This document shows positions 24,313 through 32,409 of a DNA stretch of 40,338 nt, piece after piece. The position numbers and the translations under genes are program-made. The stretch lies in NCBI RefSeq assembly GCF_019417665.1, contig NZ_DXUU01000021.1, forward strand, positions 1 to 40,338. Reading direction: 5' to 3'. The DNA is from Ruminococcus sp. (lineage in GTDB: Bacteria > Bacillota > Clostridia > Oscillospirales > Ruminococcaceae). Under the pieces are notes generated by a model, which was not told the origin of the DNA, ran no database searches, and worked only from the letters and a program-made list of their open reading frames with translations. Within the stretch, counting starts at the first letter, position 1. Each line of letters opens with the position of its first letter.

Positions 24313-25671
24313 ATGGCATTTACATTTAAGAACGCATATCTGCAGAAAGTGTATGACGATGTAGTAAAGCGCAACGGCAATGAGCCGGAGTTTCTGCAGG
24401 CAGTCGGCGAGGTTCTGATGTCTCTGGAACCGGTTGTAGAAAAGGATCCGTCTTATGAGACAAACGGCATCATCGACCGTATCGTTGAGCCGGAGCGTAT
24501 GATCCAGTTCCGTGTTTCCTGGGTGGATGATAACGGTAATGTACAGGTAAACCGCGGTTTCCGCTGCCAGTTCAACTCTGCAATTGGTCCGTATAAGGGC
24601 GGTCTGCGCCTGCACCCGTCTGTATGTGCATCTGTTATCAAGTTCCTGGGCTTTGAGCAGATCTTCAAGAACAGCCTGACCACACTGCCTATGGGCGGCG
24701 GCAAGGGCGGTTCTGACTTCGACCCGAAGGGCAAGTCTGACAACGAAATCATGCGTTTTTGCCAGAGTTTCATGACAGAGCTGTCCAAGCACATCGGTGC
24801 AGATACTGACGTTCCGGCAGGTGATATCGGTACCGGCGCACGTGAGATCGGCTATATGTTTGGTCAGTACAAGAGACTGCGCAACGAGTTTACCGGCGTT
24901 CTGACCGGTAAGGCACTGTCTTACGGCGGTTCTCTGGTAAGAACAGAAGCTACCGGTTATGGTCTGCTGTACTTCACCGAAGAAATGATGAACTGCATGA
25001 AGAATGACAGCATCAAGGGCAAGACCGTTGTTGTTTCCGGTTCCGGTAATGTAGCAATTTATGCTACTGAAAAGGCAACAGAGATGGGTGCAAAGGTTGT
25101 TGCTCTGTCTGACTCCAACGGCTATATCTACGATCCGAACGGCATCAAGCTGGATGTTGTAAAGCAGATCAAGGAAGTAGAGCGCGGACGTATCAAGGAA
25201 TATGTTAACCGTGTTGAAGGTGCTACCTATACAGAAGGCTGCAAGGGCATCTGGACCATCAAGTGCGATGTTGCTCTGCCGTGTGCAACACAGAACGAGA
25301 TCGACGGCGAATCTGCTGATATCCTGCTGAAGAATGGCGTTCAGGTCGTTGCAGAAGGTGCAAATATGCCGTCTACACCGGAGGCAATTGATAAGTTCCT
25401 GGCTGCTGGCATTCTGTTCGGACCGGCAAAGGCTGCAAACGCAGGCGGCGTTGCTACATCTGGTCTGGAAATGTCTCAGAACAGCGAGCGTCTGTCTTGG
25501 ACATTCGAAGAGGTTGACGCAAAGCTGAAGCAGATCATGGTCAACATTTTCCACAATGCATATGACAGATCCAAGGAATATGATGTAGAAGGCAATTTGG
25601 TTGTTGGCGCAAATATCGCAGGCTTCCTGAAGGTTGCTGACGCTATGAAGTGGCAGGGCGTGGCATATTAA
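24313..25671 (+). CDS. gdhA: NADP-type glutamate dehydrogenase
   Basis: A 452-aa hexameric-type glutamate dehydrogenase making glutamate from 2-oxoglutarate and ammonium with NAD(P)H. The ELFV signature PMGGGKGGSDFDPKGKSD holds the catalytic Lys (residue ~125) and VVVSGSGNVA is the Rossmann dinucleotide loop; length matches family I enzymes such as E. coli GdhA. The ATG follows AGGAGGAGATCCCC. Codons are strongly biased (CTG, GGC, AAC, AAG) as in highly expressed genes, unlike the AT-rich left part of the window. Coenzyme choice is inferred from similarity. It has its own promoter and terminator. Confidence 0.95.
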   Translation: MAFTFKNAYLQKVYDDVVKRNGNEPEFLQAVGEVLMSLEPVVEKDPSYETNGIIDRIVEPERMIQFRVSWVDDNGNVQVNRGFRCQFNSAIGPYKGGLRLHPSVCASVIKFLGFEQIFKNSLTTLPMGGGKGGSDFDPKGKSDNEIMRFCQSFMTELSKHIGADTDVPAGDIGTGAREIGYMFGQYKRLRNEFTGVLTGKALSYGGSLVRTEATGYGLLYFTEEMMNCMKNDSIKGKTVVVSGSGNVAIYATEKATEMGAKVVALSDSNGYIYDPNGIKLDVVKQIKEVERGRIKEYVNRVEGATYTEGCKGIWTIKCDVALPCATQNEIDGESADILLKNGVQVVAEGANMPSTPEAIDKFLAAGILFGPAKAANAGGVATSGLEMSQNSERLSWTFEEVDAKLKQIMVNIFHNAYDRSKEYDVEGNLVVGANIAGFLKVADAMKWQGVAY

Positions 25672-25720
25672 TTTGCCGCAGTGCCTTATAAAATAGTGTA
25701 AAATCGGGCGATAGCCCATG

Positions 25721-25777
25721 AAAAACGGATGAACAAGGTTTCCCCTTAGGGAGACGGCGTTTATCCGTTTTTTGTTT
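25721..25777 (+). terminator. gdhA terminator
   Basis: AAAAACGGAT / ATCCGTTTTTT with inner GAAC/GTT pairing, followed by T-rich sequence. Another small hairpin GGGC-GATA-GCCC precedes it. Confidence 0.85.
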
Positions 25778-25791
25778 TTTGTGGCATTATC

Positions 25792-25820
25792 TTGACAGTT
25801 TTGCATGCCTGTGTTATAAT
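25792..25820 (+). promoter_or_regulatory. Promoter of the SPFH gene
   Basis: Perfect TTGACA (25792-25797), 17-bp spacer, TATAAT (25815-25820), about 48 bp before the start codon. Confidence 0.82.
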
Positions 25821-25867
25821 AAAGTAAAAATATGTCGAATTTTCTTGCGCTCAGAAAGGAAAATAAT

Positions 25868-26719
25868 ATGAAAAAAATGAAATTGGGTATTCTGGCAGGT
25901 GTAGTGGCATTGGTTTTGCTGATTGTCTGCTTCGGAGCGATTACCATTGTGCCTGCTGGGCATTCGGGTGTTGTTGTGACTTTCGGAAAGGTCAGCGAAC
26001 GGGTGCTGGATGAGGGGATGCATTTTAAGATTCCTTTTGCACAGCAGGTGGTTATGATGAACAACAAGATTCAGAAAACCGAGGTGGATTCCAACAGCGT
26101 ATCACGGGATCTGCAAACCGTTTCCAGCGGTGTTGCCATTAACTATCATATCACAAAGGATGCGTCTGCGGAGATCTATCAGAATATCGGTGAGCAGTAT
26201 GCAGATACAGTGCTCCAGCCGGCGATTCAGGAAGCGGTGAAAGCCGTTACTGCACAGTATACCGCCGAGGAACTTATTACAAAGCGGTCGGCAGTGGGGG
26301 ATGAGATCGGCGAGACCCTTTCCAATAAGGTGTCGGAATATGGCATTCTCATCGACAAGTTTAATATCGTAAACTTTGATTTCTCTGCGGAATTCAACGC
26401 TGCCATTGAGCAGAAGCAGGTGGCAGAACAGAACAAGCTTCGTGCTGAGACAGAAAAGGAGCAGCAGATCATTGAGGCAGAGGCTGCTGCAGAGCAAAAG
26501 GTGATCGCAGCAGAGGCAGAAGCAGATGCCATCCGCAAAAAGGCAGAGGCAGAAGCGGAGGCCAATGAAAAGATCAACGCTTCACTGAACCAGAATGTAC
26601 TGCGATATCAGCAGATCGACAAGTGGGACGGGAAATATCCCAGCGTGGTTTCTTCGGATTCTTCCATTCTGGTGGATATTCCCATTGAGGATACGACTGA
26701 AGCGACTGGTTCGAATTAA
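25868..26719 (+). CDS. SPFH/prohibitin-family membrane protein
   Basis: A 283-aa protein with an N-terminal membrane helix (LGILAGVVALVLLIVCFGAI) and an SPFH/Band 7 domain starting PAGHSGVVVTFGKVSERV. Then comes a long charged, Ala/Glu-rich coiled coil (EQQIIEAEAAAEQKVIAAEA) and an acidic tail. Such proteins form membrane-bound scaffolds that organise proteases or microdomains. AAAGGAAAA is the ribosome binding site for the ATG at 25868. A terminator follows, so it is a single-gene unit next to a NERD-domain gene. Confidence 0.9.
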   Translation: MKKMKLGILAGVVALVLLIVCFGAITIVPAGHSGVVVTFGKVSERVLDEGMHFKIPFAQQVVMMNNKIQKTEVDSNSVSRDLQTVSSGVAINYHITKDASAEIYQNIGEQYADTVLQPAIQEAVKAVTAQYTAEELITKRSAVGDEIGETLSNKVSEYGILIDKFNIVNFDFSAEFNAAIEQKQVAEQNKLRAETEKEQQIIEAEAAAEQKVIAAEAEADAIRKKAEAEAEANEKINASLNQNVLRYQQIDKWDGKYPSVVSSDSSILVDIPIEDTTEATGSN

Positions 26720-26758
26720 GGCAATATGAAAGCATAATATACAGTTATTTTTATAAAG

Positions 26759-26790
26759 TGCGGCAAGTGAATATATCCTTGCCGCATTTA
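26759..26790 (+). terminator. Terminator after the SPFH gene
   Basis: Perfect 9-bp stem TGCGGCAAG / CTTGCCGCA with a 10-nt loop, then TTTACTTT. Confidence 0.75.
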
Positions 26791-26811
26791 CTTTCCTGAG
26801 GATGTGTCACT

Positions 26812-27522
26812 ATGTTGGATTCTTTGCGTACCAAATTGAAAGGATATGCCGGGGAGCGAACGGTTTCCCGACATTTGCACCGGCTTTCCCGCCGTTCTTA
26901 TATTATATTGGATGATCTCATGCTGCTGACTGGAAAACGACTCACCCAGATCGACCATATTGTGGTCTCTGTCTATGGCATTTTTGTGATTGAAACGAAA
27001 AATTATCAGGGGCGTATCTGTGGCAGCGACCGGGCGGAAAACTGGACGCAGGAACTACATGGAAAAAAGTATCCGTTTCGTAATCCGTTCCGACAGAATT
27101 ATGCCCATATTCAAGCACTGAAAGCCTTGCTGGAACTGGAGGACGATGACCTGTTTATTTCCATGGCGGCTTTTTCGGATAAAGCAGAACTGAATGTGAA
27201 TACGGAACAGGAACTGGTGCATTTTTCAAAGTTGCGCCGGGCGATCCGTGCCTATCGGCATACGTTTTTTTCCTGGGACACTGTGCAGTATATGGCAGGG
27301 ACTATTCTCTGTGCCAATGTGGATTCCAAAGCAGCCCGGAAACAACTCCTGGATCAAATCGACAGCGAGATCGCCTACCAGAATTTTGCCCTGCGGAACG
27401 GTTTATGCCCAAGATGCGGCGGCACTTTATTGCTTCGGCATGGCGCATATGGTGATTTTTATGGATGCAGCCGCTTCCCAGACTGTCGGTATACCCTGCG
27501 TGCGGAAGAAGACGAATCATAA
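26812..27522 (+). CDS. NERD-domain protein with C-terminal zinc ribbon
   Basis: A 236-aa protein. Residues ~8-125 are a nuclease-related NERD domain: GYAGERTVSRHL, TQIDHIVVSVYGIFVIETKN, where the Asp and E-x-K are the presumed nuclease-like residues. Residues ~195-228 form a topoisomerase-type zinc finger (CPRCGG then CSRFPDC). It likely acts on DNA in the cytoplasm, but NERD activity is rarely proven. It is 22 bp beyond a terminator and no clear promoter is seen. Its SPFH neighbour could be coincidental. Confidence 0.85.
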   Translation: MLDSLRTKLKGYAGERTVSRHLHRLSRRSYIILDDLMLLTGKRLTQIDHIVVSVYGIFVIETKNYQGRICGSDRAENWTQELHGKKYPFRNPFRQNYAHIQALKALLELEDDDLFISMAAFSDKAELNVNTEQELVHFSKLRRAIRAYRHTFFSWDTVQYMAGTILCANVDSKAARKQLLDQIDSEIAYQNFALRNGLCPRCGGTLLLRHGAYGDFYGCSRFPDCRYTLRAEEDES

Positions 27523-27615
27523 ACGGCATAAATTTCGTCATTCGTCGTCGAATTCAGGAATTTGTATTACAAGAATTATAGATGTTATAGAAACTTATAA
27601 GAGATGCAGTATGAT

Positions 27616-28161
27616 CTACAATAGTGTGACAGCGAGATCTGTGCCAAGTACCAGGGCACAGCTGCACCCAAGAATGCAGATCATGCGCCGGGAAAGCCGC
27701 TGGATAAGCTTTTGAAATGCCGGCGCAACGGCAACGATCAGAAGCAGCGTCAATATGCCAAAGAGTAAGCTGCTGGGCAGGGAGATACGTTCCTGGATAT
27801 TCAACAGCCAACCGCTGTAACTCCAGAGAAAATCCCCAAGAATCCATTCCAGGAGATAGCTGCATCCCAACTCCAGAATGGTGCTGATGCTGCTGCCCAG
27901 AATAAAGGCCCAGAAGCAGCGTTTCCATCCGGTCTGGCGTTTCAGAAACGGGAGTCGGAATATGCGCAGGAGCAGCATGGCGAAGAAACCATAAATGGGA
28001 CAAACCGGTACATGCAGCAAACCACGGGCAAAAAAACCGCAGAAATGTCCCCAGAGGATAGAGGTCAGGATGGTCTCATAGCACCAGCCAATGAGACCGC
28101 AGACGGTGAGGAACAGGATGCTCCGGCAGAGCAGATCCAGGATGACAGACGGTGATTTCAT
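27616..28161 (-). CDS. CmpB-like putative ABC transporter membrane protein (PF06541-type)
   Basis: A 181-aa polytopic protein of the ABC_trans_CmpB type, with GLIGWCYETILTSILWG, then RGLLHVPVCPIYG, and a C-terminal LLEWILGDFLWSYSGWLLNI-like segment matching the family's conserved blocks. About five membrane helices. Function is unknown despite the name. The start at 28161 follows AAAAAGGAG; an upstream in-frame start would extend it without a ribosome binding site. It is convergent to the NERD gene and divergent from the pfl operon. Confidence 0.8.
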   Translation of the reverse strand: MKSPSVILDLLCRSILFLTVCGLIGWCYETILTSILWGHFCGFFARGLLHVPVCPIYGFFAMLLLRIFRLPFLKRQTGWKRCFWAFILGSSISTILELGCSYLLEWILGDFLWSYSGWLLNIQERISLPSSLLFGILTLLLIVAVAPAFQKLIQRLSRRMICILGCSCALVLGTDLAVTLL

Positions 28162-28507
28162 AGCAGACTCCTTTTTAACACACGAATCATAGAATGAAAT
28201 TCGATTTTTTTGTGAAATATCAGCGAACAAGAAAGATAGCTTCCGATAAAATCAACAGGAAATCATTTTGGCTTGTCAGGTAGAATGATACAGGATTAAA
28301 AATGTATCTGTGTGTATTTTTTTTGCTGCAAAAAGTATACCATGCCGGAAACATCCTGTCAACCGGATGTGCAGCGGAATATCTAACAAAATAAATCGAA
28401 TCTGCGCTTTTTCTTTTCTTTATTTTAAAATGAATGCAACATTCCGTGCCGCATGATCGAAAAATAAGGTTTTCCGAAAAAATTCTTGGGAAATTGCAGG
28501 AAAGCTA

Positions 28508-28536
28508 TTGACATCGTAGTTGAGATGTGATATTAT
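28508..28536 (+). promoter_or_regulatory. pfl operon promoter
   Basis: -35 TTGACA (28508-28513), 17-bp spacer, -10 TATTAT (28531-28536). A 134-nt leader follows and holds the hairpin GCTGG-TTTAT-CCAGC (28644-28658), just before the Shine-Dalgarno at 28659-28666. The rest of 28162-28507 shows no gene. Confidence 0.8.
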
Positions 28537-28676
28537 TAAGACAGACCAAAGCATAACTGAAACAGCCTGGATAATATGACGTGAAAATGACGTATTTCTA
28601 TAACTGAATCAGTTGTGATTTGAAAAAATCCAAACTAAATTCCGCTGGTTTATCCAGCAAAGGGGAGATTTTAAAA

Positions 28677-30764
28677 ATGGCAGAAACAATGGCAAAGGCA
28701 TGGGAAGGTTTCGTTGGCGGCGCATGGGAAAAGACCATCGACGTACGTGACTTCATCCAGAAGAACTATACTCCGTATGAGGGTGACGAAAGTTTTCTGG
28801 CCGGCCCGACTGAAGCAACAAAAACACTCTGGAACGAAGTAATGGATCTGTTCCAGAAGGAACGCGAAAACGGCGGCGTGATCGACATGGATACCAAGAT
28901 CGTATCCAAGGTAGATTCCCACGATGCCGGTTATATTCACAAGGAACTTGAGACGATCGTTGGTCTCCAGACTGACAAGCCGCTGAAGCGTTCTCTCCAG
29001 CCGTTCGGCGGTATCCGCATGGCTGAGACTGCCTGCGAATCTTATGGCTACAAGGTAGATCCGGAGATCAGCTATATCTTCCGTGAATATAGAAAGACAC
29101 ACAACGAGGGCGTATTTGATGTATACACACCGGAAATGCGTGCTGCTCGTCACAATGCGATCATCACTGGTCTGCCGGATGCTTATGGCAGAGGCCGTAT
29201 CATTGGTGACTATCGCCGTGTTGCTCTTTATGGTGTAGATCGTCTGATCGAGGATAAGAATTATCAGAAGGCTGTGACTTCTGGCACCATGACAGAGGAG
29301 AAGATCCGTCTGCGTGAGGAACTGGCAGAACAGATCAAGGCTCTGAAGGCTCTGAAGAGCATGGCTGCAAAGTATGGCTATGACATTTCCGTGCCGGCTT
29401 CTAATGCAAAGGAAGCTATCCAGTGGACATATTTCGGATATCTGGCAGCTGTCAAGGATCAGAACGGCGCTGCAATGAGCTTGGGCCGTACCTCCACATT
29501 CCTGGATATTTACATTCAGCGTGACCTGGACAATGGCGTTCTGACCGAAGAACAGGCACAGGAATATATCGACCACTTCATCATGAAGCTGCGTATGGTC
29601 AAGTTCGCAAGAACACCGGAATACAACGCACTGTTCTCCGGCGACCCGCAGTGGGTAACTGAGTCTATCGGCGGTATGGGCATTGACGGCAGAACTCTGG
29701 TGACTAAGAACAGCTTCCGTTATCTGCATACCCTGGAGAACCTGGGCACTGCACCGGAGCCGAACCTGACTGTTTTGTGGTCCAAGCGCCTGCCGACAGC
29801 ATTCAAGCACTACTGTGCAAAACTGTCCATCAACACCTCTTCTTTCCAGTATGAGAATGATGATCTGATGCGTGTTACACACGGCGATGATTATGCAATT
29901 GCATGCTGCGTATCCTCTATGCGTGTTGGTAAGGAAATGCAGTTCTTTGGCGCACGTGCAAACCTGGCAAAGTGCCTGCTGTATGCTATCAATGGCGGTG
30001 TGGATGAGAGACTGGATGCTAAGACTGGCAAGCACAATCAGGTAGGTCCGAAGTATCGTCCGGTAGAAGGCGATTATCTGGACTATGATGATGTTATGGT
30101 AAAGTATACCGATATGATGGAATGGCTGGCAAAGCTGTATGTAGATACCTTGAACTGCATTCACTACATGCACGACAAGTACTGCTATGAGGCACTCCAG
30201 ATGGCACTCCATGACAGAGATGTCAAGCGTTATTTCGCAACTGGTATTGCTGGTATGTCCGTTGTTGCTGACTCTTTGTCTGCAATCAAGTATGCCAAGG
30301 TAAAGTGCATCCGTGACGAATTCGGCGTAGTCACTGACTTCGAAGTAGAAGGCGACTTCCCGAAGTACGGCAACAACGACGACCGTGTAGACAGTATTGC
30401 TGTTGAGATCCTGAACAAGTTTATGGATATGATCCGCAGCAACTATTGCTATAGAGGCGGTGTTCCGACTACTTCTATTCTGACCATCACATCCAACGTT
30501 GTATACGGCAAGAAAACCGGTAATACGCCGGACGGCCGTAAGAAGGGTCAGCCGCTGGCACCGGGTGCAAATCCGATGCACGGTCGTGATACCCATGGTG
30601 CAGCTGCTTCTATGGCTTCTGTTGCAAAACTGCCGTGGAAGAATGCGCAGGATGGTATCTCCAATACATTTACTATTATTCCGGACGCATTGGGCAAGGA
30701 TTCTGCCGTATTCGCAGGTGATGTGGATATTGCTTCTATCCGTGAGGCTATGGAGAAGGAATAA
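28677..30764 (+). CDS. pflB: Pyruvate formate-lyase catalytic core lacking the glycyl-radical domain
   Basis: A 695-aa PFL that converts pyruvate and CoA to acetyl-CoA and formate. The catalytic Cys pair is present at residues 410-411 (DYAIACCVSSMRVGKEMQFF), and conserved blocks such as FGGIRMAETACESYGY and TRVTHGDD-like regions are in order. It stops after ISNTFTIIPDALGKD plus a short tail SAVFAGDVDIASIREAMEKE. In normal PFLs this point leads straight into the C-terminal domain with RVSGYA, which supplies the glycyl radical. Here that domain is a separate gene at 31066. The ATG at 28677 has AAAGGGGAG upstream; an in-frame TTG at 28620 is unlikely. Codons are highly biased, showing strong expression. 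No frameshift is visible at the end. Confidence 0.95.
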   Translation: MAETMAKAWEGFVGGAWEKTIDVRDFIQKNYTPYEGDESFLAGPTEATKTLWNEVMDLFQKERENGGVIDMDTKIVSKVDSHDAGYIHKELETIVGLQTDKPLKRSLQPFGGIRMAETACESYGYKVDPEISYIFREYRKTHNEGVFDVYTPEMRAARHNAIITGLPDAYGRGRIIGDYRRVALYGVDRLIEDKNYQKAVTSGTMTEEKIRLREELAEQIKALKALKSMAAKYGYDISVPASNAKEAIQWTYFGYLAAVKDQNGAAMSLGRTSTFLDIYIQRDLDNGVLTEEQAQEYIDHFIMKLRMVKFARTPEYNALFSGDPQWVTESIGGMGIDGRTLVTKNSFRYLHTLENLGTAPEPNLTVLWSKRLPTAFKHYCAKLSINTSSFQYENDDLMRVTHGDDYAIACCVSSMRVGKEMQFFGARANLAKCLLYAINGGVDERLDAKTGKHNQVGPKYRPVEGDYLDYDDVMVKYTDMMEWLAKLYVDTLNCIHYMHDKYCYEALQMALHDRDVKRYFATGIAGMSVVADSLSAIKYAKVKCIRDEFGVVTDFEVEGDFPKYGNNDDRVDSIAVEILNKFMDMIRSNYCYRGGVPTTSILTITSNVVYGKKTGNTPDGRKKGQPLAPGANPMHGRDTHGAAASMASVAKLPWKNAQDGISNTFTIIPDALGKDSAVFAGDVDIASIREAMEKE

Positions 30765-30800
30765 GGAAACCCCTTATGATGAGAAAGGAGGCGCAGGGTC

Positions 30801-31010
30801 ATGGCACAGCATGAACTCAAGGATCATGACAAGTCCGATGAGCTGGTTGATATGATCGAAAAGCTTATGGAAGACGGAAGCGGTCATTTGACCATTTCTG
30901 AGGATGATCTCATGGGCGATGGCATGAGTGTGAAAACCTATCGCAGTATGGATTGCTCGAAGGGAAGCATGGCTTGCTGTCAGCCGACTGAATTCATAGA
31001 CGAAGAGTGA
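30801..31010 (+). CDS. Small Cys-containing protein inside the split pfl operon
   Basis: A 69-aa unrecognised protein with a strong GAAAGGAGG site and ATG at 30801. The N-terminal half is acidic and helical (KSDELVDMIEKLMEDGSGHL); the C-terminal half holds MDCSKGSMACCQP with Cys52, Cys59 and Cys60, which could bind metal or Fe-S or be redox active. It lies exactly between the catalytic core and glycyl-radical genes and is likely cotranscribed. It has no match in ordinary PFL sequence. A role as adaptor, assembly factor or protector of the radical is inference. Confidence 0.75.
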   Translation: MAQHELKDHDKSDELVDMIEKLMEDGSGHLTISEDDLMGDGMSVKTYRSMDCSKGSMACCQPTEFIDEE

Positions 31011-31065
31011 ACGTTTGCTCTTTTGGTAATACAATTGTTGTAAATTCTGTAAGGAGGAATTTATC

Positions 31066-31305
31066 ATGGCAAATGAAAAGCAAATCGAAAATCTGGTTGG
31101 CCTGCTGGACGGTTATGCTGAAAAAGGCGGTCACCATTTGAATGTAAACGTATTGAACCGTGAGACTCTGCTGGATGCACAGCAGCACCCGGAGAAGTAT
31201 CCGCAGCTGACGATTCGTGTCAGTGGCTATGCAGTTAACTTCATCAAGCTGACCAAGGAACAGCAGGATGATGTTATCTCCAGAACTTTCCACGCTGGTC
31301 TCTAA
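31066..31305 (+). CDS. grcA: Separate PFL glycyl-radical domain protein (GrcA/YfiD-like)
   Basis: A 79-aa protein equal to the C-terminal end of PFL. After NLVGLLDGYAEKGGHHLNVN and NRETLLDAQQHPEKYPQLTI comes RVSGYAVNF with Gly54 the radical site, then KLTKEQQDDVISRTFHAGL. It looks like E. coli YfiD/GrcA, which is a spare for damaged PFL, but here no PFL with its own glycyl domain is present in the operon, so this protein should be the essential radical-bearing subunit. TAAGGAGG precedes the ATG. It is next to the activase that would install the radical. Symbol chosen by similarity; the role differs from classic GrcA. Confidence 0.92.
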   Translation: MANEKQIENLVGLLDGYAEKGGHHLNVNVLNRETLLDAQQHPEKYPQLTIRVSGYAVNFIKLTKEQQDDVISRTFHAGL

Positions 31306-31345
31306 TCAAATCAATTTTGTGAAAGTCGTATAAGTAACATTCCAG

Positions 31346-31371
31346 TGGGCGTACAATTTTTTGTGCGCCCA
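31346..31371 (+). terminator. Hairpin between grcA and pflA
   Basis: Stem TGGGCGTACAA / TTGTGCGCCCA with a 4-nt TTTT loop, then ATTGTTGT. It might reduce transcription of pflA relative to the abundant PFL parts. Confidence 0.55.
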
Positions 31372-31396
31372 TTGTTGTATCAAAAGGAGGCAGATT

Positions 31397-32161
31397 ATGG
31401 AAGGACACATTCATTCTACAGAAAGTTTCGGTACAGTAGACGGCCCGGGCATTCGCTTCGTGATCTTTTTCCAGGGATGTCCCATGCGCTGTCTGTACTG
31501 CCACAATCCGGATACCTGGCCTGTAACAACCGACGACAGCAATTTGCGCAGCGTGGAGTCACTGTTGGAAGAATACGATGGTGTCAAGGAATTTCTGCAC
31601 GACGGCGGTATCACTGCAACCGGTGGGGAACCTTTGGTGCAGATGGAATTCCTCACTGAGTTGTTTGAAACGGCAAAAAAGAAAAAGATCCACACCTGCC
31701 TGGATACCTCCGGAATTCTTTTTCGACCGGAAAAGCGTGCGGAATTTGACCGCCTTATGGCTGTGACAGATCTGGTGATGCTGGATATCAAGCACATTGA
31801 TGAGGAAGAGCACAAGAAGCTCACCAAACAAAGCAATAAGCATATTCTTGAATTTGCGGAATATCTGAAAGAAAAGAAGGTTCCTGTCTGGATTCGTCAC
31901 GTAATTGTGCCGGGACTGACGCTGAATGATGAATATCTGCGCCGTCTGGGATATTTTATCGGCGGACTGGATAACTTAAAAGCGTTGGATGTGCTGCCGT
32001 ATCATACCATGGGCGAAGTGAAATATGAAAACTTAGGGATAGACTATCCCTTGAAAGGCGTCCCAGCAGCCACAAAGGAACAGGCTGTTCACGCAAAGAA
32101 TGTGATTTTTGCGGGTATCAAAGAGCGCTTGCGAACAGAGATTCGTGGCAGTGATGCATAA
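31397..32161 (+). CDS. pflA: Pyruvate formate-lyase activating enzyme
   Basis: A 254-aa radical SAM activase that abstracts hydrogen from the glycyl domain to create the radical. The CX3CX2C cluster motif is CPMRCLYC (residues ~33-40), after GTVDGPGIRFVIFFQG, typical of PflA. AAAGGAGG precedes the ATG. It would act on the 79-aa separate domain, possibly without the catalytic core present. Length is normal for PflA. Confidence 0.95.
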   Translation: MEGHIHSTESFGTVDGPGIRFVIFFQGCPMRCLYCHNPDTWPVTTDDSNLRSVESLLEEYDGVKEFLHDGGITATGGEPLVQMEFLTELFETAKKKKIHTCLDTSGILFRPEKRAEFDRLMAVTDLVMLDIKHIDEEEHKKLTKQSNKHILEFAEYLKEKKVPVWIRHVIVPGLTLNDEYLRRLGYFIGGLDNLKALDVLPYHTMGEVKYENLGIDYPLKGVPAATKEQAVHAKNVIFAGIKERLRTEIRGSDA

Positions 32162-32190
32162 CTTTTTGCAAAAAATTCGTAAAATTTACA

Positions 32191-32217
32191 AAAGCCGCCT
32201 TGCCAAGGGCGGCTTTT
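32191..32217 (+). terminator. pfl operon terminator
   Basis: Perfect AAAGCCGCC / GGGCGGCTTT-type stem with a short loop and TTTTTC. Confidence 0.88.
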
Positions 32218-32409
32218 TCTGTTATAATAAAAAAGCGGCAAAATTGCCGGAAAAGCGTATGATAGAACAGGAGGTGCGGCATGAACGCTGACCCATATCC
32301 CTTGCCATGCATGCAAAAGGCATACGGCAAACGGAAAAAAACTTTGAAAATATGCAGGGTCAGCTGTGCTGTATCAGTGGGGCTGCCTTGCTGAAAGGTG
32401 GTATTCCAT

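Noticed and set aside
24274..26067. 597-aa open frame on the minus strand opposite gdhA and the SPFH gene
   Set aside because: It is antisense to clear conserved genes; the strong codon bias of gdhA removes stop codons from the opposite strand. No ribosome binding site or family match.
28671..30596. 641-aa open frame on the minus strand opposite pflB
   Set aside because: Shadow of biased codons in a highly expressed gene; composition (many Ile, His, Leu repeats) is not protein-like and there is no homology.
30747..31066. Possible frameshift joining PFL core and glycyl domain
   Set aside because: The 302-bp gap contains an intact gene with its own ribosome binding site and no leftover homology to the missing part, so one indel could not restore a normal PFL.
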